This document shows positions 10,301 through 22,600 of a stretch of DNA of 64,000 bases, one piece after another. The DNA comes from Hygrocybe punicea (lineage: Eukaryota; Basidiomycota; Agaricomycetes; Agaricales; Hygrophoraceae), in the NCBI GenBank assembly GCA_963556145.1, contig OY744463.1:1240001-1304000 (forward strand). The letters run 5' to 3'. The position numbers and the translations under genes were made by a program. The notes under the pieces are model-generated. The model worked only from the letters and a program-made list of their open reading frames with translations. It had not been told where the DNA came from and searched no databases. Within the stretch, counting starts at the first letter, position 1, and each line of letters begins with the position of its first letter.

Positions 10301-13296
10301 AAACCCCCCAGATCCCACCTTTTATGATCAATAACCACCCTCTTCCTCTCCCTGTAGAAGGGATCCACTCCAATGGTCATCCAGATGCTGGCCGACTTAT
10401 CACTTCCTTTTTGGGAAATTCCCTTGATTACCAATCTCCCCATTTAAGTAAATTTTTGATTGCTGCCACTGTAGGATATAGGCTTTCTCCGGGGATTGAT
10501 TCCCTTGGTGTTCCTTTTGAGCACGGAATTTTATTAAATGCTTCTCTAGCTACAATAAATTCTCCAAGTGTCCCCCCTTCTTTAAGGATGGGACATTTAG
10601 TTTTTCAATTTTACCCATTTGCTAACCCTTCTACTGAGGAGAACTTTTCTCCTCCCCCTGTCCCTCCTCCTTACATAGAGGACTTTTATTCTTTCCCAGT
10701 GACCACTCGTGACCCTCGCACGCGCCCCGGCGACATTATTCCGCCCTTAGAACCGCCCCGTAACCCCATTAACTTACCGGTCACGCGGATTCCCACGGTT
10801 GGCTCTTCTGTCCCCACTATCACGCTCACTGGCGAGGACGACCGCGAATCGTTGTTGACCAACGACGAGGCGCGCGGTTGGAGCCCAATCGAAGGCTGGG
10901 AATGGGACTACGAGGTGGGAAAGATCCCGCTTCATCTGTTCACTGACAAACGACTTCCACTACAGTACACGGAGCGTGGCCGTAGACGCCCTTCCCTGAC
11001 TACTACCATGCCTCCGGAAAATACTTCGACCCTCGCAGATGGTACCACGGACCTTTCCGCGACCACGGACAGCAATTTCTTTCATTTCCGGGGATCCGAA
11101 GTCCACTCAACGGCCCCCACCAATGACATTCACCATTCCGCCCTCGACATCAGCCGCGACCTGTTCGAACATACAGATCGTGACGGATACGAGGCAGGTG
11201 ATGAAGGGGAAGTAGAATGGCCAGGTTGCACGGTGTGTACTAGGCACCCCGCTCACGAAAAATGCCCGGATTTTACCTCACTCACGAAAAAGCCTTCTTT
11301 TGACGATTATACGGCCCCGGCGGCCACCGTTCAGCTCGCAATACGCACGGAACCCATGAACGGCCACAACGCCATCCCTGATAGTGACCTCCTCGACGTT
11401 ATTATCCCCACTTCTCCGCGCGCGCCGTTAGTTGCATCCCTCCTCGAATCCACTAACTATATACCGGCAAATCATGAACGTAGCGCCCCGGCGGCGCTCG
11501 TTTATGACCACGGACTCCCACCTGGTCTCAATATGCCGCTTGATGCCCATTTACGCGACACTTCGCCCGGTCTCATCAATCACTACCCCACTTCCGCGAA
11601 AACCCCTGAATTTGTTTTCCCTGCTGATGACGACTGGGACTGGCCCGTCGGCCAGGTCAGATATATCAACCCCGTCGTGCTCGAACCGCCCCGCATGCTT
11701 TACAACCACGCAGAGGTAAATTACGCATTTCCACCCCCTCCTCATGCCGAATTGGGACGCGAGCCGATTTCCCGGCCCCCCAGCGATCCGGACCTCTTAT
11801 CAGACGTCTCCAACCATGCCACCCCTGGTTCCGATGTAGGAAACATTTGGTTCCCTGCTACTTCTTATTTGCCTACTCCCCCTTTTACCCCCTTTAATAG
11901 TAGTGAAATTTTTGTACCTTTAGTCTCTAGCTCCCCTTCCATGTCTTTTGATGATCTATATGGTGATTTAGAATATTCTCCTAAGTCTCCTATCTTTGAG
12001 GAAATTTTGCCAGATTTAAATAATAATAGTGATAATTATTTATATTCTTCAAATAAATACATAGATATTAAAAATACTTCTATGTCTGTAGATTCTCAAT
12101 CATCTTCTTCTGTTTATTCTGGGAGTGACTCTGAAAATAAGGCTGTCAAGATCCTAAGCCCCAAACCAGATCCACTCACCATCATTATTCCTCATACCAC
12201 TTCCATAAATTCATCTCTACCTCAGCCTTATCAGGAACCTGGATCTAGGACTAGACCTATCAGTGTGTCCTCTTCTGAGGACATTAATTCATCTTCTGAT
12301 GAATCCATGGACACAGACTCAGATGAAGAATTAGAATGGTTCGCTTGGACTAGGTCTGATTCCCCAGATTCAGAAGCAATAACAGAATTTAATTCAGACC
12401 TCAGTCAGGCCATTGAAGAAGCCCAGCAGCCGCTCGATTCCCCTCCAGGCTTGATATCGCTTTCGCCTACACCACCCCCACTTGAAGATATACCTTTGTT
12501 ACAATTGCCACCTGTCTCAGACAATACTTGGTCCTTGCCAGAGGGTGAGGAAATCAATACCCCCTCTGATGAATATGCCAGACTTCCATTTGATCGTGCC
12601 AATGCCTTAAATGCAGGAGAACGCATTTCGCCCTTATTTCCCTCCAAGGATCCCAGATCCCCATTTAGTGTCAGATCAGGCCCATTATATCCAGAATCCA
12701 ATCTACTCACTCAGCTTCGCATGGAAGCACCTCCTATTCGCCCTCAATCACCCATTCAAGTGTATTCCTTCACCATCTCCAATGCTGGCTCCTCTCATCA
12801 GGACTTAGCTGCTGCAAGAATCTTAACAGCTGAGCCAGACCACATGTCTACATTTGATGTTCACATCAGTTTCCTCAAAGCTATTAGAGGATCCTTGGTT
12901 GAAGGCATTCGCAGAATTGGATTCAAGCTAGCCACCCCTGACTGGAGGGCCCTCATCAATGAAAGGCCTTCAAATGACCCCGTCCGCTATTATTTCAACC
13001 ACAAGTGTTTACTATTTCGGTTTCTGGAAGAAGGAGTTTCTGAAGGACTACCTGAACCTGCAACAGAGCATTTTAGGCCCCTTCACTTCACAGAGTCAAA
13101 CCCTCTCCTTGAAGAAGAAGAAATCACCTTCCTCAAAAATTCCTCTATCATCTTTCGCTCCAATCGCCGCATGTTACTCTCTGATGCTATCAATGCAGTC
13201 TTGGATATGCGCTTTCGCCGCCCTGAAGCAGTGGCAGATTTGCTTAAGGAAGGATATTTTGATCCTCCCAAATATCACAAGTCCACAATTACTTAG
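7315..13296 (+). CDS. Retroelement ORF1 (first copy): gag, zinc knuckle, aspartic protease, long C-terminal extension; 1993 aa
   Basis: ATG at 7315, stop TAG at 13294-13296. Residues 1-200 are a gag-like helical region (FKGSYEEVKRFLRHYNQMC). A D/S/K-rich linker follows, then one CCHC knuckle (CYGCGGQGHGMQTC, about 392-405). The retropepsin motif IIDTGSQLNVIS has its Asp at about 728, with LLLGRPWQRGN as the second flap-side motif. After about residue 870 there are ~1100 more residues, mostly Pro/Ser/Asp-rich, ending in a more globular segment (MSTFDVHISFLKAIRG, DWRALINERP). DNA at about 10700-11820 is GC- and CpG-rich, unlike the AT-rich remainder, and encodes CTVCTRHPAHEKC. Gag-PR ORFs are usually far shorter. 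Identical to 16621-22602. Confidence 0.9.
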   Translation: MSTSTSARTPDMMPLLGQKSAPAKFKGSYEEVKRFLRHYNQMCKSYAVSDKEKCERIVDYCSTKVVKLIEALESYISQDWNTLEKDITRYFDAALKETRYIVRDLMTLARIWKLKQIRTLTKWKQYERRFITIAGWLESKKKISADEKAAYFWHGINKNLRHIIETRLNTGSTPLDVTSPFPMKDVIKVAETLFERNRFDMNLADSDSDIPGRLDNSVSEDSDTDDSSEYDTDSDYEACIKRKKASKKKKAFKSKAYDSDDELFKKTVRKETEKKDNGRKGIDRKSTSTSSSHQNEVESLIKQMGKLSLDDIKYGLAYYRALKLDPDIAHCISPPELKQPQQKQAQSQQTQRPPFKISAANSVGLPPNPSTSSFTPTNSFTPSNEQRGPMTCYGCGGQGHGMQTCFQINELLKTGKITKDGLGRIVYPDGSIIRRNMGETFVQAIDRHVAEKASNVQSHFYVLQDQFSDYYQSDAEEDFEAYTIPTIKEEEIQILPAVRGPQKIGAARKEVLDGVYPPTGIKAKGKENIRPNTVLPPIPKGPVKPGPLSAQKQAQAHVPAPLPFALKKTNPFHPTEDLHTKQPVPMDIRAPIHIPSDTDSDVEMIDPSPTKPAKTHIQGHKANIDKNKIMAERHNAITRPKPTPRQSEISVNIGETQVVNQILDTPVTLRVREVLASSKELSEQLTDMIKRKNAKVSAIASSFITKDRGVLIRLQMECDRRPIEAIIDTGSQLNVISKKVWKEIIQRPMDVGKILTMNDANGGEGTLKGLVSEVPLTCGGVLTYANLYIGETVPFDLLLGRPWQRGNYVSIDERIDGTYLVFKNPEDLTNRFELMVTPSHSQVNHIRGATTAHASTSYLCTLPMELEETTTIPLTKSYEQNKALVRYNPQFQTPLKPNYFTEMITCLQDKSYLDKDKSEVKGDKSISCFNIPKNAYDGSKLFALSIAHCDDMNNEESEFSKRRKIRNGFSHQGNLDRNCYKNSEEMGETVAMSAAQTPQIPPFMINNHPLPLPVEGIHSNGHPDAGRLITSFLGNSLDYQSPHLSKFLIAATVGYRLSPGIDSLGVPFEHGILLNASLATINSPSVPPSLRMGHLVFQFYPFANPSTEENFSPPPVPPPYIEDFYSFPVTTRDPRTRPGDIIPPLEPPRNPINLPVTRIPTVGSSVPTITLTGEDDRESLLTNDEARGWSPIEGWEWDYEVGKIPLHLFTDKRLPLQYTERGRRRPSLTTTMPPENTSTLADGTTDLSATTDSNFFHFRGSEVHSTAPTNDIHHSALDISRDLFEHTDRDGYEAGDEGEVEWPGCTVCTRHPAHEKCPDFTSLTKKPSFDDYTAPAATVQLAIRTEPMNGHNAIPDSDLLDVIIPTSPRAPLVASLLESTNYIPANHERSAPAALVYDHGLPPGLNMPLDAHLRDTSPGLINHYPTSAKTPEFVFPADDDWDWPVGQVRYINPVVLEPPRMLYNHAEVNYAFPPPPHAELGREPISRPPSDPDLLSDVSNHATPGSDVGNIWFPATSYLPTPPFTPFNSSEIFVPLVSSSPSMSFDDLYGDLEYSPKSPIFEEILPDLNNNSDNYLYSSNKYIDIKNTSMSVDSQSSSSVYSGSDSENKAVKILSPKPDPLTIIIPHTTSINSSLPQPYQEPGSRTRPISVSSSEDINSSSDESMDTDSDEELEWFAWTRSDSPDSEAITEFNSDLSQAIEEAQQPLDSPPGLISLSPTPPPLEDIPLLQLPPVSDNTWSLPEGEEINTPSDEYARLPFDRANALNAGERISPLFPSKDPRSPFSVRSGPLYPESNLLTQLRMEAPPIRPQSPIQVYSFTISNAGSSHQDLAAARILTAEPDHMSTFDVHISFLKAIRGSLVEGIRRIGFKLATPDWRALINERPSNDPVRYYFNHKCLLFRFLEEGVSEGLPEPATEHFRPLHFTESNPLLEEEEITFLKNSSIIFRSNRRMLLSDAINAVLDMRFRRPEAVADLLKEGYFDPPKYHKSTIT

Positions 13297-15967
13297 TGAT
13301 TTGTTTACTCTTGCAACAATATTTTTGCCCCTATGTCAAACCTCTCTTCTTTATATCTGTCTGTACTACATTTTATTACTTGATGTGATAGTGTACAAGT
13401 TTATATTTTCAAAGACTATTCAGGATTTGACATCCTTAGCCAGCCCTAGTATACCTGTGTACAAACAAACTGAACTGACAAATATAACTTCTGTCAGACT
13501 GTATGAAGAGGACCCTCAAAATTCTAAGCATGAAGATAAGCCACTAGAACAATTCAGTGTATACTATGAGACTATTAAGGATAGCCAAGAAACAACTATG
13601 CCTATTTTAGTCTACCCAGAAGATGAAGACAATCAAGATTACAATCTTAATGAAGTACCAAATAAGCAAGAAAGTGCCTCAGAAGAAGCAGACTATTACT
13701 ACATTATAGGAGAAGGAACCTTAATATGTGAAGAAGGAGACATTCTCATATTCCCTTGTGAAGAAACAGATAGTCAAGGATATCCATTAACACTTACAGC
13801 TTACAAAAGAGTGGACAAGAAAATAAATCCTGTCCCTGGAACCTTTCCAGAAGATGCACGTGTTACAAGGAAATTTCCCTATGACCCTCTTTCCACATTA
13901 CCACCACTTCCTATGATACCACCAGACTTCATACCTACAGAGAAGCTTACATCTGAACGTCTGAAGATACTCAAGATAAACAATGATGGATTTCTTTGGC
14001 CAGAAGAAGAAAAATTATTTACTCACCTCTTGTCACTTAACCAAGATGCTATTGGCTTTGAAGATACTGAAAGAGGCACACTTAAGGAATCTTACTTTTC
14101 ACCATACATCATCCCTACTGTCCCACATGTACCCTGGGCATTTCGAAATATTCCTATACCACCAGGACTTAGAGAAAAAGTCATGGATGTTTTGAAGAGA
14201 AAAATAGATGCTGGTGTATATGAACCAAGTCAATCCTCTTATAGGTCAAGATGGTTTTGTGTAAGCAAGAAGGATGGAAAACTTCGTATAGTCCATGATT
14301 TGCAACCTCTCAATGCAGTTACAATACGTGATGCAGGCCTTCCTCCAATACTAGATGAATTTGTAGAACCTTTCGCTGGTCGCCAATGCTATACAGTCTT
14401 CGATTTACTATGGGGATTTGATGCTAGGAAAGTACATCCTACATCTCGTGACCTCACTGCATTCATGACACCACTGGGATTACTTCGTCTCACATCACTT
14501 CCCACTGGATTCACAAATTCACCTGCAGAATTCCAACGTTGTATGTGCTTCATCCTTCAAGATGAAATCCCTCATACTGCAAATAGCTTCATTGATGATT
14601 TACCTATAAAAGGACCTTCATCCATTTATCCTGATCAAGACGGAAGACCAGAAGTTTTACTAGAAAATCCAGGAATCAGAAGGTTTATTTGGGAGCACGC
14701 TCAAGATGTACATCGCATTATGCATCGCCTTGCTTGTGCAGGAATGACAATATCAGCTAAGAAGACACAACTTTGCCGCTCAAGTGTCGTGATCGTAGGA
14801 CAGAAATGCACTCCGGAAGGACGTTGTCCTGATGATAGTAGAGTACAAAAGGTTTTGGACTGGCCCCCACTCAAGACTCCCAAGGATGTTAGAGGCTTCC
14901 TAGGTCTCTGTGGAACAGTTCGCATTTGGATAGAAAATTATTCTGCACTAGCCAAGCCACTAGCAGAGTTATTCCATAAAGGAGCAGAGTTTATATGGGA
15001 TGAAAGAAGACAAGCAGCTTTCCAGGCATTGAAAGAAAAGGTTTCTTCAGCACCTGCACTCCGCTCTATTGATTATACATCAGATAGACCCACATATTTA
15101 TCAGTAGACAGTAGCCATATTGCTGCCGGTTTTATTTTATCACAAGAAGATGAAAATGGAAATCGTCGCCCTGCTAGATATGGTTCAATACCAATGAGTG
15201 AAAGAGAATCCAGATATTCACAGCCAAAACTGGAGTTATATGGACTATACCGCGCGTTACGCCACTGGAGACTGTATTTAATAGGAATAAAGAATTTACA
15301 TATAGAGGTAGATGCCAAGTTTATAAAAGGCATGCTCAATGAACCGGATTTACAACCTAATGCAGCCATAAACAGATGGATTCAAGGAATTTTATTATTT
15401 GACTTCAAACTTATTCATGTACCTGCAACCCAGTTTAGGGGACCAGATGCACTTTCTCGCAGAGAACTTGCAGATAATGAAGAAATTGAAAAGCATGATG
15501 ATTCATGGCTAGATGATATTGCCTTGCTTGTTCATGTTCCTGATCCACATGAAATAAGAAAATTTAGCTTCACTGTCCCTACCAAATTGCCATACAAGGC
15601 CATCACACTCCCTTCAAATAATGAAATTAAATTACAACAGGACAAGATACTCATTCAAGTAAAACATTTTTTATCCACATTGGAAATGCCTTCAACAGAT
15701 ACCTTGCAGGCAAGAAGAAGATTTCTGAAGAAAACTGGACAATTTTATTTAAAAGATGATAAACTGTTTAGAAGAAATGGCCAGAAAATGCCTTCATTAG
15801 TGATTATGAATGCAAAGAAAAGAATCGCCATTCTCACTCAAGCTCATGAAAACTTAGGTCATAAAGGAGAACAAGCTGTGTTTGACTTAGTCAAACTTCG
15901 ATTTTTTTGGCCTCATCTCAGAGCAGATGTCCATTACCACATTTCATCATGTCATCAGTGTCAAGTT
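12959..15967 (+). CDS. Retroelement ORF2 (first copy): pol, cut off by the assembly gap
   Basis: Same sequence as the start of 22265-26713. It carries RT (FIDDLPIKGP), RNase H (LSVDSSHIAAGFIL) and the integrase HHCC zinc region up to SSCHQCQV, where the 100-N gap begins. Truncation is by the gap, not by mutation. The frame is +1 relative to ORF1; the first ~340 nt overlap ORF1, so the real start is probably later or by frameshift. Confidence 0.9.
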
Positions 15968-16067
15968 NNNNNNNNNNNNNNNNNNNNNNNNNNNNNNNNN
16001 NNNNNNNNNNNNNNNNNNNNNNNNNNNNNNNNNNNNNNNNNNNNNNNNNNNNNNNNNNNNNNNNNNN
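15968..16067. other. Assembly gap, exactly 100 N
   Basis: One hundred Ns, the conventional length for an unknown scaffold gap. Sequence left of it continues, in the duplicate, at 25274. Sequence right of it begins inside an LTR at the equivalent of 6762. The true gap is probably negative (overlap). Confidence 0.98.
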
Positions 16068-16553
16068 AAGGTTTCATCCTAAATAGATACACTTCTAAGG
16101 TTAAGGTTTCATCCTAAACAAAAAACAGAGTATTCAAAAGGTATTAAAGATATCCCTGAACTAGTAGCCAATGTGCGTTTGAAGCTTCGGATTTAAGTCA
16201 GATATTATAATACCCAGAGATACTCTTGATTGAATAGGCCCTGTAGCCAAAACTGTCCATATTCAACTGGTGAATATTGTTATCAGTATTCATTAGTTCA
16301 TATTCTTATATTCTAGTAGTGAATATTAGTATTTTCAGTACATCACACACCCAATTGCTATTCATACCTACTCAAAGTCTCAATTCTTAATTGAAGAGAC
16401 CTCACTATTACATTCTATTGATTCATATAGTACATATACCCACAAACCCCTTCCTGATAGGTTATTTAGATATTAAAAACCCACGAACAACAAGAAGATA
16501 CCTGAACAAAGTCAACTCCGGTAATTCTTGGTGAAACAAACATTCACATAACA
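16068..16553 (+). repeat. Partial LTR (last 486 bp) right of the gap
   Basis: Matches 6762-7247 at a constant offset of 9306. It is followed by the same primer-site region and ORF1. It is either a contig end within the 5' LTR or the end of a middle LTR of a tandem pair. Confidence 0.95.
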
Positions 16554-16620
16554 AAATTGGAGCCCACCGCGAGGATTTTAAATTTAAATAACCCAAGCAT
16601 TTCTATACCTCTAATACACA

Positions 16621-19600
16621 ATGTCCACAAGCACCAGTGCTCGTACCCCAGACATGATGCCCCTACTAGGGCAGAAGTCTGCCCCAGCTAAATTCAAAGG
16701 AAGCTATGAAGAAGTCAAGAGATTCTTAAGGCATTACAATCAAATGTGCAAATCCTATGCTGTTTCTGATAAAGAGAAATGTGAAAGGATTGTAGATTAC
16801 TGCTCCACCAAAGTAGTCAAGCTCATTGAAGCCCTGGAGAGTTACATATCCCAGGACTGGAATACTCTTGAGAAAGATATTACTCGCTACTTTGATGCTG
16901 CCCTAAAGGAAACAAGATACATTGTTAGAGATCTCATGACCCTTGCACGCATTTGGAAACTTAAGCAGATCAGAACTCTCACCAAATGGAAGCAATATGA
17001 ACGCAGGTTCATTACTATTGCAGGATGGTTAGAGAGCAAGAAGAAGATCTCTGCAGATGAAAAGGCTGCATACTTCTGGCATGGAATCAACAAGAACCTC
17101 AGACATATCATTGAGACACGTCTCAACACTGGATCAACACCTTTAGATGTCACATCTCCATTCCCTATGAAAGATGTCATTAAGGTTGCAGAAACTCTAT
17201 TTGAAAGGAATAGGTTTGACATGAATCTAGCAGATTCAGATTCAGATATACCAGGAAGACTAGACAACTCTGTTTCAGAAGACTCTGATACAGATGATTC
17301 ATCAGAGTATGATACAGATAGTGACTATGAAGCCTGCATCAAGAGAAAGAAAGCTAGCAAGAAGAAGAAGGCATTCAAATCCAAGGCATATGATTCAGAT
17401 GATGAACTATTTAAGAAGACAGTAAGGAAAGAAACTGAGAAGAAAGATAATGGCAGGAAGGGGATAGACAGGAAGTCTACCTCCACATCATCATCACACC
17501 AGAATGAAGTAGAGTCTTTAATCAAGCAAATGGGAAAGCTTTCTTTGGATGATATTAAGTATGGACTAGCATACTATAGAGCCTTGAAGCTAGATCCAGA
17601 CATTGCTCACTGTATTAGCCCACCTGAGTTGAAACAACCTCAGCAAAAGCAAGCACAGTCACAGCAAACACAAAGACCTCCCTTCAAAATCTCAGCTGCC
17701 AATAGTGTTGGCCTTCCACCAAACCCTTCTACTAGTTCGTTTACCCCTACCAATTCGTTTACTCCTTCCAATGAACAAAGAGGACCCATGACCTGCTATG
17801 GTTGTGGAGGACAAGGACATGGAATGCAAACATGTTTCCAAATAAATGAATTACTCAAGACAGGCAAGATAACCAAGGATGGTCTTGGAAGGATTGTTTA
17901 TCCAGATGGCTCAATAATTCGCAGAAATATGGGTGAGACATTTGTACAAGCAATTGATAGACATGTAGCTGAAAAGGCCAGCAATGTCCAGTCACACTTC
18001 TATGTATTACAAGATCAATTCTCTGATTACTATCAATCTGATGCTGAAGAAGATTTTGAAGCATATACTATACCTACAATCAAGGAAGAAGAAATACAAA
18101 TCCTGCCTGCAGTCAGAGGACCACAGAAAATTGGTGCAGCAAGGAAGGAAGTATTAGATGGAGTATATCCTCCCACAGGTATTAAGGCCAAAGGAAAAGA
18201 GAATATAAGGCCTAATACAGTACTGCCACCCATTCCTAAAGGCCCAGTCAAACCCGGCCCTCTTTCAGCACAGAAGCAAGCTCAAGCACATGTACCCGCA
18301 CCATTACCTTTTGCTCTCAAGAAGACAAACCCATTCCATCCTACAGAAGATCTGCATACAAAACAACCTGTTCCAATGGATATAAGAGCCCCAATACATA
18401 TTCCTTCAGACACAGATTCAGATGTGGAGATGATAGATCCTTCTCCAACAAAGCCAGCCAAGACTCATATACAAGGACACAAGGCAAACATAGATAAGAA
18501 CAAGATCATGGCTGAAAGACATAATGCCATAACTCGTCCAAAGCCCACTCCCAGACAATCTGAAATTTCAGTCAATATTGGAGAAACTCAAGTTGTCAAT
18601 CAAATCCTTGACACACCAGTTACCCTGCGCGTTCGTGAAGTATTAGCTTCTTCCAAGGAATTATCTGAGCAATTAACAGACATGATCAAGAGAAAGAATG
18701 CAAAGGTATCTGCCATTGCAAGCTCATTCATAACCAAGGATCGTGGAGTGTTAATCAGGCTTCAGATGGAATGTGATAGAAGACCTATTGAAGCCATCAT
18801 TGACACTGGATCCCAGTTAAATGTGATTAGTAAAAAAGTCTGGAAAGAAATTATCCAAAGACCTATGGATGTAGGAAAAATTCTCACAATGAATGATGCT
18901 AATGGAGGCGAAGGAACATTAAAAGGATTGGTCTCAGAAGTTCCATTGACTTGTGGTGGTGTCCTTACCTATGCCAATCTTTACATAGGAGAGACAGTGC
19001 CATTTGATTTATTACTTGGAAGACCATGGCAAAGAGGCAACTATGTTTCTATTGATGAAAGAATAGATGGTACATATTTAGTATTCAAGAATCCTGAAGA
19101 TTTGACAAACAGATTTGAACTAATGGTCACACCAAGCCATTCTCAAGTTAATCACATCAGAGGAGCTACTACTGCCCATGCCTCAACATCCTATTTATGC
19201 ACGTTACCTATGGAACTTGAAGAAACCACTACAATTCCTTTAACTAAGTCTTATGAACAAAATAAGGCATTAGTCCGCTATAATCCGCAATTTCAAACTC
19301 CGCTTAAACCGAATTATTTTACCGAAATGATTACATGCTTACAGGATAAGTCTTATTTGGATAAGGATAAGTCTGAAGTAAAAGGAGATAAAAGTATCTC
19401 ATGCTTCAATATCCCCAAAAATGCATATGATGGCTCGAAACTTTTTGCATTGTCCATAGCCCATTGTGATGACATGAACAATGAAGAATCTGAATTTTCT
19501 AAAAGGAGAAAGATAAGAAATGGATTTTCACACCAGGGAAATTTAGATAGGAATTGCTATAAAAACTCTGAAGAAATGGGAGAGACAGTAGCCATGTCTG

Positions 19601-22600
19601 CTGCACAAACCCCCCAGATCCCACCTTTTATGATCAATAACCACCCTCTTCCTCTCCCTGTAGAAGGGATCCACTCCAATGGTCATCCAGATGCTGGCCG
19701 ACTTATCACTTCCTTTTTGGGAAATTCCCTTGATTACCAATCTCCCCATTTAAGTAAATTTTTGATTGCTGCCACTGTAGGATATAGGCTTTCTCCGGGG
19801 ATTGATTCCCTTGGTGTTCCTTTTGAGCACGGAATTTTATTAAATGCTTCTCTAGCTACAATAAATTCTCCAAGTGTCCCCCCTTCTTTAAGGATGGGAC
19901 ATTTAGTTTTTCAATTTTACCCATTTGCTAACCCTTCTACTGAGGAGAACTTTTCTCCTCCCCCTGTCCCTCCTCCTTACATAGAGGACTTTTATTCTTT
20001 CCCAGTGACCACTCGTGACCCTCGCACGCGCCCCGGCGACATTATTCCGCCCTTAGAACCGCCCCGTAACCCCATTAACTTACCGGTCACGCGGATTCCC
20101 ACGGTTGGCTCTTCTGTCCCCACTATCACGCTCACTGGCGAGGACGACCGCGAATCGTTGTTGACCAACGACGAGGCGCGCGGTTGGAGCCCAATCGAAG
20201 GCTGGGAATGGGACTACGAGGTGGGAAAGATCCCGCTTCATCTGTTCACTGACAAACGACTTCCACTACAGTACACGGAGCGTGGCCGTAGACGCCCTTC
20301 CCTGACTACTACCATGCCTCCGGAAAATACTTCGACCCTCGCAGATGGTACCACGGACCTTTCCGCGACCACGGACAGCAATTTCTTTCATTTCCGGGGA
20401 TCCGAAGTCCACTCAACGGCCCCCACCAATGACATTCACCATTCCGCCCTCGACATCAGCCGCGACCTGTTCGAACATACAGATCGTGACGGATACGAGG
20501 CAGGTGATGAAGGGGAAGTAGAATGGCCAGGTTGCACGGTGTGTACTAGGCACCCCGCTCACGAAAAATGCCCGGATTTTACCTCACTCACGAAAAAGCC
20601 TTCTTTTGACGATTATACGGCCCCGGCGGCCACCGTTCAGCTCGCAATACGCACGGAACCCATGAACGGCCACAACGCCATCCCTGATAGTGACCTCCTC
20701 GACGTTATTATCCCCACTTCTCCGCGCGCGCCGTTAGTTGCATCCCTCCTCGAATCCACTAACTATATACCGGCAAATCATGAACGTAGCGCCCCGGCGG
20801 CGCTCGTTTATGACCACGGACTCCCACCTGGTCTCAATATGCCGCTTGATGCCCATTTACGCGACACTTCGCCCGGTCTCATCAATCACTACCCCACTTC
20901 CGCGAAAACCCCTGAATTTGTTTTCCCTGCTGATGACGACTGGGACTGGCCCGTCGGCCAGGTCAGATATATCAACCCCGTCGTGCTCGAACCGCCCCGC
21001 ATGCTTTACAACCACGCAGAGGTAAATTACGCATTTCCACCCCCTCCTCATGCCGAATTGGGACGCGAGCCGATTTCCCGGCCCCCCAGCGATCCGGACC
21101 TCTTATCAGACGTCTCCAACCATGCCACCCCTGGTTCCGATGTAGGAAACATTTGGTTCCCTGCTACTTCTTATTTGCCTACTCCCCCTTTTACCCCCTT
21201 TAATAGTAGTGAAATTTTTGTACCTTTAGTCTCTAGCTCCCCTTCCATGTCTTTTGATGATCTATATGGTGATTTAGAATATTCTCCTAAGTCTCCTATC
21301 TTTGAGGAAATTTTGCCAGATTTAAATAATAATAGTGATAATTATTTATATTCTTCAAATAAATACATAGATATTAAAAATACTTCTATGTCTGTAGATT
21401 CTCAATCATCTTCTTCTGTTTATTCTGGGAGTGACTCTGAAAATAAGGCTGTCAAGATCCTAAGCCCCAAACCAGATCCACTCACCATCATTATTCCTCA
21501 TACCACTTCCATAAATTCATCTCTACCTCAGCCTTATCAGGAACCTGGATCTAGGACTAGACCTATCAGTGTGTCCTCTTCTGAGGACATTAATTCATCT
21601 TCTGATGAATCCATGGACACAGACTCAGATGAAGAATTAGAATGGTTCGCTTGGACTAGGTCTGATTCCCCAGATTCAGAAGCAATAACAGAATTTAATT
21701 CAGACCTCAGTCAGGCCATTGAAGAAGCCCAGCAGCCGCTCGATTCCCCTCCAGGCTTGATATCGCTTTCGCCTACACCACCCCCACTTGAAGATATACC
21801 TTTGTTACAATTGCCACCTGTCTCAGACAATACTTGGTCCTTGCCAGAGGGTGAGGAAATCAATACCCCCTCTGATGAATATGCCAGACTTCCATTTGAT
21901 CGTGCCAATGCCTTAAATGCAGGAGAACGCATTTCGCCCTTATTTCCCTCCAAGGATCCCAGATCCCCATTTAGTGTCAGATCAGGCCCATTATATCCAG
22001 AATCCAATCTACTCACTCAGCTTCGCATGGAAGCACCTCCTATTCGCCCTCAATCACCCATTCAAGTGTATTCCTTCACCATCTCCAATGCTGGCTCCTC
22101 TCATCAGGACTTAGCTGCTGCAAGAATCTTAACAGCTGAGCCAGACCACATGTCTACATTTGATGTTCACATCAGTTTCCTCAAAGCTATTAGAGGATCC
22201 TTGGTTGAAGGCATTCGCAGAATTGGATTCAAGCTAGCCACCCCTGACTGGAGGGCCCTCATCAATGAAAGGCCTTCAAATGACCCCGTCCGCTATTATT
22301 TCAACCACAAGTGTTTACTATTTCGGTTTCTGGAAGAAGGAGTTTCTGAAGGACTACCTGAACCTGCAACAGAGCATTTTAGGCCCCTTCACTTCACAGA
22401 GTCAAACCCTCTCCTTGAAGAAGAAGAAATCACCTTCCTCAAAAATTCCTCTATCATCTTTCGCTCCAATCGCCGCATGTTACTCTCTGATGCTATCAAT
22501 GCAGTCTTGGATATGCGCTTTCGCCGCCCTGAAGCAGTGGCAGATTTGCTTAAGGAAGGATATTTTGATCCTCCCAAATATCACAAGTCCACAATTACTT

